From positions 1 through 37,509 of the forward strand of contig JBLXCH010000023.1 of the NCBI GenBank assembly GCA_048265065.1: a stretch of DNA of 37,509 nt, given 5' to 3'. Positions 1-7,877 of the stretch are shown in pieces. Source of the DNA: Motiliproteus sp048265065. Lineage in GTDB: Bacteria; Pseudomonadota; Gammaproteobacteria; Pseudomonadales; Balneatricaceae. How positions within the stretch are numbered: position 1 is the stretch's first letter; each line of letters starts with the position of its first letter. The position numbers and the translations under genes are program-made. The notes under the pieces were generated by a model, which had not been told where the DNA came from, ran no database searches, and saw nothing but the letters and a program-made list of their open reading frames with translations.

Positions 1-20
1 AGTCGTGAGGGATAACATTT

Positions 21-455
21 TTATAATTTATTATGGCTGCGTCGAATAGCGATGATTTGTCGTTTCACTAAGTAGTGGCATAGGGCTCTGAATCCATGCG
101 GTGGAATGTTAAGGCTACACCGGTAAACGCCGTATTTGATTTCAATGATCGCAAGCGAAACGTCGATCGGATTATGTGGGTAGTCTGGCAGTGATAATAC
201 GCAACAAGCATCAGTAAGTTTTACTGGTTTAATGCTGTCGTTTGCAATCGTTGAAAAGGCGATACCTGTTGAAGAAATATTAATTACATTCATTTTTTTG
301 TTGTCGACCAACAACTCGAGATCGCCGAAAAGGGGTTGAACCCTGTGGGCTTCTCGGCGGTTTCGCTCCAAAAACTTAATGGAAGCTTTCGCTGTTTTGT
401 TGCTCGAGAACAAACTCAATTCTCCGGTTTTTGCTGCGCCCTTCAACGGAGTCAT
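21..455 (-). CDS. PilZ-domain protein, probable c-di-GMP receptor
   Basis: A protein of 130-147 residues with both halves of the PilZ signature: an arginine motif RREAHR (RxxxR) and, about 25 residues later, NISSTGI (the N/DxSxxG motif). PilZ domains bind cyclic di-GMP. Lying directly behind motA and motB on the same strand, it may couple the second messenger to flagellar output, as YcgR does in enterics; that role is inference. The start is uncertain. ATG at 455 overlaps the end of motB by 80 bp and has no clear ribosome binding site. TTG at 413 lies 8 nt behind GGAG (425-422) and is a good alternative; TTG at 464 and TTG at 371 are also in frame. Family call fairly sure, start unsure. Confidence 0.75.
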   Translation of the reverse strand: MTPLKGAAKTGELSLFSSNKTAKASIKFLERNRREAHRVQPLFGDLELLVDNKKMNVINISSTGIAFSTIANDSIKPVKLTDACCVLSLPDYPHNPIDVSLAIIEIKYGVYRCSLNIPPHGFRALCHYLVKRQIIAIRRSHNKL

Positions 456-1224
456 TACTTTCAAGTGGTAATGAGTCGCCGTAACCTGTAGCGGTGAAGC
501 GTCTAGGGTTTAGCCCGTTGTTAATGAAATACCTTAAAACAGTGGTCGCTCTGACGGCTGAGAGCTCCCAGTTAGATTCAAACTCAGGTGTTGAAATCGG
601 GATGTTATCAGTGTGGCCTTTGATGTTCACTGAATAGCTCGCATACTCCCTGAATAAAGACGATAAGGTTTCAAGCACAGGGTCTCCTTCATCGTTGAGA
701 TAAGCTGAACCTGAGTCAAACATGAGTCCACCCTGAACCTGAATTGAAACGATACCATCTTTGGGTAGGCTGACCTCGACGATCCTATTTAGCTCTTTTT
801 CATAAAGTTGGCTTCTCAACGTGTTAGCCAATTGATCCCAGTCTTTGCCTTTGTTGCCGATTGACGGTTGTGAGGTTAGCTCTAGAGGCGCTTCGTTGGC
901 TTGGTCCAAGCTGGGGTTGGCTTCATTGCTATTGGTTGCCTGACTCCCTTTATCCATGTTGGATTGGGTTGATTGACGGTCTTCTGGGAACTGGTCCATA
1001 TTAGGAATGAGTCGGGTGCCAGGGCTGTCGAATGCAGAGATCACCGATTGACCCGAAAGGGAGGCTTGAATTGACGCAATAGCCCGTTGGAAGTGCTCGG
1101 TCTTTACGGATGACATTGAGAACATCAAGATAAAAAAGACTAATAACAAGGTCATTAAGTCAGCAAAGGTTGCCATCCAGCCGCCTGAATCGTCGGTATT
1201 ATCTTGAAAGTCAGACATCTTCAT
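376..1224 (-). CDS. motB: Flagellar stator protein MotB/PomB
   Basis: A 282-residue stator B subunit. The N-terminus has the MotB plug-domain pattern: a short cytoplasmic stretch, then one membrane helix from about residue 17 carrying the ion-binding aspartate D22 in the context TFADLMTLLL. A linker of about 100 polar residues follows, then an OmpA-like peptidoglycan-binding domain from about residue 150, with GHTDN and NRRIEF as landmarks. With MotA it forms the ion channel that drives the flagellar motor and is anchored to the cell wall. It starts 4 bp after the motA stop, so the two are surely co-transcribed. The sequence resembles the PomB branch (sodium type), but coupling-ion choice cannot be settled by eye. 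Confidence 0.92.
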   Translation of the reverse strand: MKMSDFQDNTDDSGGWMATFADLMTLLLVFFILMFSMSSVKTEHFQRAIASIQASLSGQSVISAFDSPGTRLIPNMDQFPEDRQSTQSNMDKGSQATNSNEANPSLDQANEAPLELTSQPSIGNKGKDWDQLANTLRSQLYEKELNRIVEVSLPKDGIVSIQVQGGLMFDSGSAYLNDEGDPVLETLSSLFREYASYSVNIKGHTDNIPISTPEFESNWELSAVRATTVLRYFINNGLNPRRFTATGYGDSLPLESNDSVEGRSKNRRIEFVLEQQNSESFH

Positions 1225-1228
1225 TATG

Positions 1229-2005
1229 TTATGCCTTCGTGCCCGTAGACGCGGTTAGTGGTTCGCGTTTCGCTCTGGGGATATAGGATGACAGTCGTTC
1301 ATAGACGTTAGCGTAGTGGTCATTAGATAAAATGCTCAGCGCGCCTTCGCGAATGATTTCCATATTGGCAACTTCACGTAAAGTCCGCGATTTTAGTTTT
1401 CCCGCGATAGGCAAAAAAAGCATCGAGGAAAGTAGCGACCCATAAAACGTGGTTAATAGCGCAACGGCCATGGCCGGACCGATAGCCGCAGGGTCGTCAA
1501 GCACACTGAGCATTTGGATCAAGCCGATGAGTGTACCCAGCATGCCAAAAGAAGGGGCATAAACGGCCATCTTTTTAAACACATCCTGAACACGGTAATG
1601 TCTTGCGAGTAGTGAGTCGATTTCTGTTTGCAATGTTTTTTCGATGATGTATTCCGGTGCAGCGTCGCTAATGAGGCTGCATGCACGTCGTAATACATGA
1701 GAGTCGGTTTCCACTTTGGACAGAGCAAGCAAACCGTTACGGTGGCTAATTTTGCTGAGAGCGATCATTTGGTTAATCATCGCTTTGGGTTCGGTGTCAT
1801 CGTGGGTAAAGACGATCCAGGCTGCACGAAAAGCAGCTAATACGTCGTGGATTCGAAAGGTTAATAAAGTGGCTGCGATGGTGCCGCCGACAACAATCAT
1901 CATTCCCGGTACATTAACAAAAACATCACTGCTGCCTCCTAAAAGTATGGCAACTATAATGAGAGCTATACCGCCGAGAAAGCCGAGCGATGATGCAAAG
2001 TCCAT
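1229..2005 (-). CDS. motA: Flagellar stator protein MotA/PomA
   Basis: The A subunit of the flagellar stator, an inner-membrane protein with four predicted helices and a large cytoplasmic loop. It opens with MDFASSLGFLGGIAL and continues with VPGMMIVVGGT, the pattern of PomA (MotA/TolQ/ExbB family). The later YAPSFGMLGTLIGLIQML segment is the conserved third helix with its channel-lining face. ATG at 2005 is preferred: it has CAGGT 7 nt upstream, and the resulting 258 residues match the usual PomA length of about 253. An upstream in-frame ATG at 2056 would add 17 residues but has no ribosome binding site. First gene of a motA-motB-PilZ run. Confidence 0.92.
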   Translation of the reverse strand: MDFASSLGFLGGIALIIVAILLGGSSDVFVNVPGMMIVVGGTIAATLLTFRIHDVLAAFRAAWIVFTHDDTEPKAMINQMIALSKISHRNGLLALSKVETDSHVLRRACSLISDAAPEYIIEKTLQTEIDSLLARHYRVQDVFKKMAVYAPSFGMLGTLIGLIQMLSVLDDPAAIGPAMAVALLTTFYGSLLSSMLFLPIAGKLKSRTLREVANMEIIREGALSILSNDHYANVYERLSSYIPRAKREPLTASTGTKA

Positions 2006-2207
2006 ATCAATACCTGCTACAAACTGAGAAAACGAGTCAGAAGTTGGAAGTTCCATTCAGTGAGATTGGATTCTAATTGCATCGTAGAAAATTGCGTTGA
2101 TGCAAGTCATTCTCATGTTTTTAAAATAAGTATTCATTTTAAATCAATTGGTTAACGTGGTTTTTTTTGAAATTTAGGTTGAGTGAGGGGGAAGCGCTTA
2201 GATTTAG

Positions 2208-2241
2208 ATTATAAGAATCTTTCAGATGAAATCCTTATAAT
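2208..2241. repeat. Inverted repeat, 8-bp arms with TATAAT at both ends
   Basis: ATTATAAG (2208-2215) and CTTATAAT (2234-2241) are exact reverse complements, separated by 18 bp. Each arm reads TATAAT outward, so it could be an operator or a pair of divergent -10 boxes between motA and sbcB. I see no good -35 partner for either. Confidence 0.5.
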
Positions 2242-2284
2242 TCATAGGGTAATGACTGATATGCTCGTTCAGCACAGCGCGTTT

Positions 2285-2341
2285 CCCAAGTAACAGTACA
2301 CTTCCCTAGTAACAGTACAGTTCTCAAGAAACAGTACACTT
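2285..2341. repeat. Three tandem 19-bp repeats upstream of sbcB
   Basis: Three head-to-tail copies with an exact 19-bp period: CCCAAGTAACAGTACACTT (2285-2303), CCCTAGTAACAGTACAGTT (2304-2322) and CTCAAGAAACAGTACACTT (2323-2341). The core AACAGTACA is identical in all three (2292, 2311, 2330). A degenerate fourth copy may precede at 2266-2284. Two helical turns between cores would fit a row of protein-binding sites, but function is unknown. Confidence 0.85.
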
Positions 2342-2443
2342 CCTTATGTTGCGGCTTATGCTAGATTGATAGGTTCGCGAACTATTCGTGTTGATCGTTA
2401 TACAACGTGGGTCTTCACACGTTATGCTCACGGCTTTTGCAAC

Positions 2444-2479
2444 ATTATCGAAAATATCGAAAATATCGAAAATATCGAA
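2444..2479. repeat. Four tandem 9-bp repeats (AATATCGAA) before sbcB
   Basis: ATTATCGAA (2444-2452) followed by three exact copies of AATATCGAA (2453-2479), ending 12 bp before the sbcB start codon. It keeps frame with sbcB and would encode a repeated Glu-Asn-Ile if translation began further upstream. Such short repeats can change copy number by slippage. Confidence 0.85.
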
Positions 2480-2491
2480 GAGATCATATTT

Positions 2492-3961
2492 ATGAGTCAG
2501 TCACGTTCCACACCAACTTCAGGGTCTGCCACGTTTTATTGGCATGATTACGAGACCTTTGGTGCGGATCCTTCTCGTGACCGCCCCGTGCAGTTTGCTG
2601 GAGTGAGAACGGACATGGACTTTAATATCGTCGGTGAACCTTTGATGGTTTATTGTCGTCCTGCCGATGACTTTTTGCCTCACCCTGATGCGTGTTTAGT
2701 GACCGGCATTGATCCTCAGCTGGCGTTGCGAGAAGGCGTTACTGAGGCGGAATTCGCACAGCAAATACAGGCAGAACTTTCACAGCCTGGCACATGTAGC
2801 GTTGGCTACAATAGTTTGCGGTTTGATGACGAAGTTAGCCGATACTTGTTCTATCGCAACTTCCACGATCCTTATGCGCGAGAGTGGCAAAACGGCAATA
2901 GCCGATGGGATTTGATCGATGTGTTAAGAATGGCGCGATCATTACGTCCTGAAGGTATCGAGTGGCCTGTTTCAGAGGACGGTTATCCAAGTCTACGCTT
3001 GGAGGACTTAAGTGCCGCCAATGGCCTTGCTCACGAGAATGCTCACGATGCTTTATCTGATGTGTATGCCACCATTGCGATGGCTAAGCTCTTAAAGACT
3101 GTTCAGCCAAAACTATATGATTACGCGCTAAAATTAAGGGACAAGCGATTTGTACAAACACTGCTGGATACGCAGTCACATAAACCGGTATTGCATGTAT
3201 CTTCACGTTACCCGGTTGAATCCGGTAATGCAGCTGTTGTGGCACCGCTGGCTTATCACCCAATCAATAAAAATGCGGTCATCGTGTACGACCTGCGCGT
3301 TGACCCAACGCCAATGCTCAATGCGTCAGCCGATGAGATACGTTCTAAACTCTATACAAGAACAGAAGACTTAGCCGAAGGCGAGGAGCGAATTCCACTC
3401 AAGCTGGTGCATATTAATCGTTGCCCTATGTTGGCGCCGGCGACAATGCTAAGTCCTGAAGAGGCTAAACGATTGCAGATATCAGGAGATGACTGCAGAA
3501 CCCATCTGGCTATGCTTCGAGGTTCTCAAGGATTACAAAAAACACTTGCTGATGTTTATTCGGTGTCTGGCTTTGAGGAGTCTGCTGATCCTGACTTAAT
3601 GCTTTATGGGGGTGGTTTTTTCTCGAACCATGACCGTCAATTGATGGATGAAATCAAACAAACGCCCGCTGCTGCATTAGCGGAGCTTCAACCGCCGTTT
3701 CAAGATGGTCGCTTGGAAGAAATGTTATTCCGATATCGCGCCAGAAATTGGCCTGATTCTCTAAACGAGGATGAGCATCAACGTTGGGAATCCTTCAGGG
3801 CTGAACGACTGCTTAAAGGCGACTCAGGTCATTTAAATTATGATCAATTTTATAAAAGGCTCAACGAATTGGCGACTGAGGCCGATAACCCTTCAAACAC
3901 ACTAACCTTGTTGCAAGATTTGGCCACCTACGCTGAGTCAATCTATCCAACAGAGCTTTAA
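2492..3961 (+). CDS. sbcB: Exodeoxyribonuclease I
   Basis: A 489-residue homologue of E. coli exonuclease I (475 residues), which degrades single-stranded DNA 3' to 5' and acts in recombination and mismatch repair. The DEDDh nuclease residues are visible: D19 and E21 in HDYETFG, the NSLRFDDE segment, and the late HDALSDVYATIAMAK motif with its histidine and aspartate. The remainder matches the SH3-like and C-terminal helical domains, with LVHINRCP and FRYRARNWP as landmarks. ATG at 2492 is chosen because MSQSRS leads directly into the conserved nuclease start. A longer frame back to 2366 is open but unlike the family. It stands alone, with tandem repeats crowding its 5' end. Confidence 0.95.
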   Translation: MSQSRSTPTSGSATFYWHDYETFGADPSRDRPVQFAGVRTDMDFNIVGEPLMVYCRPADDFLPHPDACLVTGIDPQLALREGVTEAEFAQQIQAELSQPGTCSVGYNSLRFDDEVSRYLFYRNFHDPYAREWQNGNSRWDLIDVLRMARSLRPEGIEWPVSEDGYPSLRLEDLSAANGLAHENAHDALSDVYATIAMAKLLKTVQPKLYDYALKLRDKRFVQTLLDTQSHKPVLHVSSRYPVESGNAAVVAPLAYHPINKNAVIVYDLRVDPTPMLNASADEIRSKLYTRTEDLAEGEERIPLKLVHINRCPMLAPATMLSPEEAKRLQISGDDCRTHLAMLRGSQGLQKTLADVYSVSGFEESADPDLMLYGGGFFSNHDRQLMDEIKQTPAAALAELQPPFQDGRLEEMLFRYRARNWPDSLNEDEHQRWESFRAERLLKGDSGHLNYDQFYKRLNELATEADNPSNTLTLLQDLATYAESIYPTEL

Positions 3962-4018
3962 GGGCGTTAATTTAGTAGCGCGCCTATTGGCTTTTTATTG
4001 GCGTGAAATGATAACGGC

Positions 4019-4636
4019 ATGAAATCACAGTTTTCTGGCAAGAAAAAACTCCTCTCCATTTTGGTGCTAAGTTTAGCCCAAGGGGTTCTTGCGGCTGATG
4101 AAGAAACTGACTTAGGCATTCCTTATGAGGTTGTATTGCCGGACTCGATTATTCAGGATGCTTTTCCGGATGAAGAGTTTGGTGATATTTACACTCAGGT
4201 TAAAGCAGACCGTGTGGCTGGCGCTGACGTCGATGAAGCGCTTTATCCTGTTACTAAGCCAGACCAGTATTCAGGAGGAACCTCAGACCCTGAAACCGTT
4301 TATCGGGAGATGGGGGAAAACCTGGACACGGAAATGATGGTCGTTACGGAACCAGGTAAAGACCCTGAGAAAATGTTGCCAGAGCCAACAGTCGTCGCTT
4401 TTGACGGTTATTCGGGCCGCGAGGTAACCATTACCTTTGCTAGCCAAATTAACCTGCCTAGCATTTCTACGGAAGAGCGAATCTTTCTTTTGATTAACCA
4501 GCCCGCTGCTATCGATCGAGAACGTCGTCGTCTTGAAAAACAACAGCAACGGAGTGAGAGAGTAGAAAGTCAACGTAAGCGGGCACGTGTTAGCGTGCCG
4601 TCCTCATCGCCCGTTGAAGTCATCAACGCCAACTAG
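4019..4636 (+). CDS. Exported protein of unknown function
   Basis: I do not recognise this 205-residue protein. It begins with a lysine-rich stretch (KKK) and a hydrophobic segment ending in VLAAD, a good signal peptide with cleavage near residue 25, so it is probably periplasmic or otherwise exported. The mature part is acidic (many Asp and Glu up to about residue 125), then a small hydrophobic segment, and a C-terminal stretch from about residue 167 that is very rich in Arg, Glu and Gln and probably helical or coiled. There is no good ribosome binding site before ATG 4019. It follows sbcB by 57 bp and its stop codon shares the palindrome CTAG with that of the opposing protease gene. Confidence 0.65.
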   Translation: MKSQFSGKKKLLSILVLSLAQGVLAADEETDLGIPYEVVLPDSIIQDAFPDEEFGDIYTQVKADRVAGADVDEALYPVTKPDQYSGGTSDPETVYREMGENLDTEMMVVTEPGKDPEKMLPEPTVVAFDGYSGREVTITFASQINLPSISTEERIFLLINQPAAIDRERRRLEKQQQRSERVESQRKRARVSVPSSSPVEVINAN

Positions 4637-7443
4637 TTGGCTAACATCTCGTCTTTTTCCGATTTTTTAGGTAGCGCTTTAATAATTAGTTGGTTTTGTT
4701 TGAGCGATGTGAGAGCTGTTTTCAAATCTTCAACTGTCGTTCTGCGTATCGCTTTTGCTAACCACTCCTTCGAATTGAAGAATACATAACCACGGTCTAA
4801 TTCCTGCCAGTAACGATTGGTTCGATTGTCCAGCGTCGTGTCCCGCTGCAGTAGTACCGAGAGTAAACTGGATTTGTAGCGCTCTAATTGAGCGTTTGTC
4901 AGCTGGGTGCTGGCGGCTATTTGGTCGTCAATGAAACGCTGGGTGCGAGCAACTAGCTCATCAGCTGTAGCAACTGGAGACTGCACAATAAAGGCAAGCC
5001 CAGGCGCATCATAAACTGGGTAGTAATTGGCAAAAACAGTATAACCTAGCTGTTCTTCTGTTCTTAACTCGTTGTAGTAACGTGAGCCTAGCATTTGCTC
5101 CAATAAACGGTACTGGGCTTGGGTATCGATTGAGCTATCAGGCGCCTGAGCATAGAGAGTAAAGGCGTTGTCTGTGTGATCAGTTTGTAGCTCAATGGTG
5201 TCGCCTGTTGTTGCGACGCGCCTCACGGTCGCTGGAGGTGGTGATGTGATTTCAATGCCTTGGTGTAGCCGTTGTAATATTGGCTTGCTCAGCGCGATTG
5301 CTTCGGCAGTTGTTAAATTGCCGTGGGCCAGCATATCGATTTCACCCACGCCTAACATTTCAGTCGCAAAGCGCTGCAATGATGCCGGTGTTACCCACTC
5401 AATAGCGGCTAGCTGCTCTTCGTCACTCCAGCTGGGGTTAAGGAGTGTTGGGTAAATCATAGCGATGGCTTGGTGATAAGGTTTGCCTTTTTTCTTGTTT
5501 TCAATGCGTAAACGCAAACTTTCTTTAGCAATAGCCAGTTGTTTTGGATCGATTTCAAGATGCTTAATTGTGCGTGCAATGCGGGCTAAAATGACATCTT
5601 GTTTATCCCTATAGCCTTGTAAGCGTAAACTGAAACCTCGTGAATGGTTATAGAGGTTGATGCTATGACCTACAATCTGTGCGGGGTACAGTTCAGTGTT
5701 TAAGGCTTTATTGACCAAAGATACATAGAGTTGAGTTGCTACGTTATGCATGGCTGAGTCATTTGCAATGGGCGAACGAAAGGTGAAGTAAATATTGGAT
5801 TTCGGCGTTGGGAAATCCGCATCTAACTGGTGCCATAGACGAAATCCTGGCTCTACTTTGATGACCCGCGGTATGTTGCTGTCGCCTGAAGTTCTAATAT
5901 TGAAATCTTCAGGGATAAACGGATTGGTTGCAGGTAGCGCTAGCTGTTGGTTTAGCGCTTTTACTGCTGCTGTTTGCTGTGCTAGTTGCCATGACTCCAC
6001 TCGATACTCTGTGCCGTACCAGCGTTCAGTGTGATCGGTTTTTTCAGTAGCGGATGATAATGATATAAGCACGTTGTCTGGCGTTAGAGCGTCCGCATAT
6101 TCTTGTATCAATGCAGCGTTAAAAGTATCAAGCACATAATCGCCATAGATAACATCTTGAACAGGATAGTGTTTTAGATTGTTTGATAAACCAATGGCAT
6201 AAGATGATGGTGCGCTTTTTTCTTGGAAACGAAAGGCTATTTCGTTTAACGCGGCTTCTTGTTCATAACGCACAGGGTCTACGCCATTTGCTTTGAGAAT
6301 ATCGATGTATGCAAAAATGAGAGAGATTATCTCTTCGTAATGAGCGTAGCCCTCGGGCGTAAGTGTGACCGACACCATAAGCGATGATGTGCCTTCAACA
6401 GCAAAGCCTTCACCAGCGCCAAGTCCTTCAACCCAACCTTTGTCTTTTAATACTTGCACCAAGCTGCCCTGGCTTTCATCACCGAGTATTGCGCTGATGT
6501 AGCGTAAGGGTTTGACGCGATAATGTTCTTCAACGGAAGGGACAGGAAACAGCAAACTGAGGCGGTGTTTATCTTGCAGGCTCTTAATTCGCAAAAGTTT
6601 AGGCAATGTGCCTTTTTCAAACAGTGGTACAGCAGTATTTGCAGTGCTGGTTTTGCGGGTTGGAATGGTGGCGAAATACTGCTCAGCTAAGGCCTTGAGC
6701 TTACTTGCGGGCTGATTGCCAAGAATGACTAATGACATCTTTTCCGCAGAATAATGAGTATCGTAAAACTTAAGTAAAGCTTCTCTGACGGTTTCTTCGG
6801 GTTTGTCAGCGAGAGTATCTAGGCTGCCGATTGAAAACTTAGCTTGTGGATGAGCTGGGTTGATGACTTGTTTGAATACAGCAAAAGATCGGCGAAACTC
6901 ATCGGTACGGCGTGATTGGTATTCAGAATGGACGGCATTTTTCTCGCGCTCGACATACTCTGGCGTGAATAAAGGGGCGATAAAAAATTGTGAAAAACGA
7001 TCAATAGCGGGCTCTAAATATTGTTGATCAATATTGAAATAATAATTAGTGCGGTCGTAGGCAGTAAATGCATTATGAGCCCCCCCGTGTTGATCGATGT
7101 AGGTTTGATACTCATCCGCTTGAGGAAACTTTGTGGTGCCAAGAAATAACATATGTTCTAAAAAGTGAGCCAAGCCCAGAAAGTTTTCAGGATCGTCGCC
7201 ATGACCAACGCTAACATCAAGGCTTGCCGCGGCTTGATCAGTGTTAGGGTCAGAAATTACTAGAGCAGATAAGCCATTTTTTAATGTAAAGGCTAAATAT
7301 TCACGATCATCGTTAGGGCTTTTGATGACGTCACCGGCTGCGATTGCAAGGCCAGTGTGGGATACGCTAGCAATGGCTACGGTGATCAAGAATAAGCAGC
7401 GTAAATAAAAACGTTGGGCGACATTTTGTTTGCTGGTGCTCAT
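4633..7443 (-). CDS. Periplasmic M16 metallopeptidase (pitrilysin/insulinase family)
   Basis: A zinc peptidase of 936 residues from ATG 7443, close to E. coli pitrilysin (962). It has a signal peptide (hydrophobic LFLITVAIASV, then GLAIAAG), so it should act in the periplasm on small proteins and peptides. The inverted zinc motif HFLEH (H93, E96, H97 from this start) and the downstream glutamate in NAVHSEY are present, so the N-terminal half is catalytic. The C-terminal half contains the family's ELRTEEQLGYTVF motif. The frame is open for another 40 codons to 7563, but those residues look like untranslated sequence and would bury the signal peptide. AAGG lies about 12 nt before ATG 7443. The symbol ptrA would fit but orthology is not proven. 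Confidence 0.92.
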   Translation of the reverse strand: MSTSKQNVAQRFYLRCLFLITVAIASVSHTGLAIAAGDVIKSPNDDREYLAFTLKNGLSALVISDPNTDQAAASLDVSVGHGDDPENFLGLAHFLEHMLFLGTTKFPQADEYQTYIDQHGGAHNAFTAYDRTNYYFNIDQQYLEPAIDRFSQFFIAPLFTPEYVEREKNAVHSEYQSRRTDEFRRSFAVFKQVINPAHPQAKFSIGSLDTLADKPEETVREALLKFYDTHYSAEKMSLVILGNQPASKLKALAEQYFATIPTRKTSTANTAVPLFEKGTLPKLLRIKSLQDKHRLSLLFPVPSVEEHYRVKPLRYISAILGDESQGSLVQVLKDKGWVEGLGAGEGFAVEGTSSLMVSVTLTPEGYAHYEEIISLIFAYIDILKANGVDPVRYEQEAALNEIAFRFQEKSAPSSYAIGLSNNLKHYPVQDVIYGDYVLDTFNAALIQEYADALTPDNVLISLSSATEKTDHTERWYGTEYRVESWQLAQQTAAVKALNQQLALPATNPFIPEDFNIRTSGDSNIPRVIKVEPGFRLWHQLDADFPTPKSNIYFTFRSPIANDSAMHNVATQLYVSLVNKALNTELYPAQIVGHSINLYNHSRGFSLRLQGYRDKQDVILARIARTIKHLEIDPKQLAIAKESLRLRIENKKKGKPYHQAIAMIYPTLLNPSWSDEEQLAAIEWVTPASLQRFATEMLGVGEIDMLAHGNLTTAEAIALSKPILQRLHQGIEITSPPPATVRRVATTGDTIELQTDHTDNAFTLYAQAPDSSIDTQAQYRLLEQMLGSRYYNELRTEEQLGYTVFANYYPVYDAPGLAFIVQSPVATADELVARTQRFIDDQIAASTQLTNAQLERYKSSLLSVLLQRDTTLDNRTNRYWQELDRGYVFFNSKEWLAKAIRRTTVEDLKTALTSLKQNQLIIKALPKKSEKDEMLAN

Positions 7444-7877
7444 GAAGAAAAAAACCTTTCTAAATAAGGTAACTGTTTTTGCCGCATAATCCTTTCTGCA
7501 TTGGCCTCTGTCGTAACAAGCATAATTCGGGTCGTAAGAAACATGACCTGGTTGCAAGAACATAGCAGTTGAAAACAGTCAGTTAAAAACAGCTATCAGA
7601 AAACAATCATGTGAAAGCAACACTATGAAAGTAACACTGTGAAAGCAGTAGCAGCGATTATACAAACTCATTGAAATGATGTGACCTTACATTAAACGAA
7701 GAGTTCGTGCTGTGCTGTCTTTCATGGATCGAATAAGTGCTAGCATGGTCTTATAAAGAGATGCGATAAAAGACCTAGTTTTTGTGTCTCTTTTTTTCGT
7801 GGCTTAATCCTTTTACTATTGGCGCCGAATAAATGGCGCTAAAGTATGGCGTGATAAAAATATAATAGGGTACATAA
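7444..7877. other. Intergenic region between divergent protease and Tim44-like genes
   Basis: About 430 bp with no gene that I can support. It holds short 14-bp repeats at 7612-7653, and presumably the promoters of both flanking genes. The minus strand is open as a false extension of the protease gene up to 7563. Confidence 0.7.
7612..7653. repeat. Short tandem repeat, 14-bp period
   Basis: TGAAAGCAACACTA (7612-7625), TGAAAGTAACACTG (7626-7639) and a partial TGAAAGCAGTAGCA (7640-7653). Looser relatives of the unit (such as GTTGAAAACAGTC at 7569) lie just upstream. Function unknown. Confidence 0.6.

Larger units (their letters stand above)
2057..2491. other. Intergenic region between divergent motA and sbcB
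   Basis: About 435 bp with no convincing gene. It must hold the promoters of motA (minus) and sbcB (plus). It contains a run of T at 2159-2168, an inverted repeat at 2208-2241, three 19-bp tandem repeats at 2285-2341 and four 9-bp repeats at 2444-2479. An in-frame extension of sbcB runs back to ATG 2366, but its translation is unlike exonuclease I. Confidence 0.8.

Noticed and set aside
2285..2479. CRISPR array
   Set aside because: The units are contiguous with no spacers and there are no cas genes nearby.
2366..2491. N-terminal extension of sbcB from ATG 2366
   Set aside because: The added residues are mostly from the 9-bp repeats and do not resemble exonuclease I; the family start fits ATG 2492.
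3964..4008. Terminator after sbcB
   Set aside because: Only a 3-4 bp stem with a T-run inside; too weak to call.
7444..7563. 40 extra N-terminal residues on the M16 protease
   Set aside because: They would place a clear signal peptide in the interior of the protein and have no family support.
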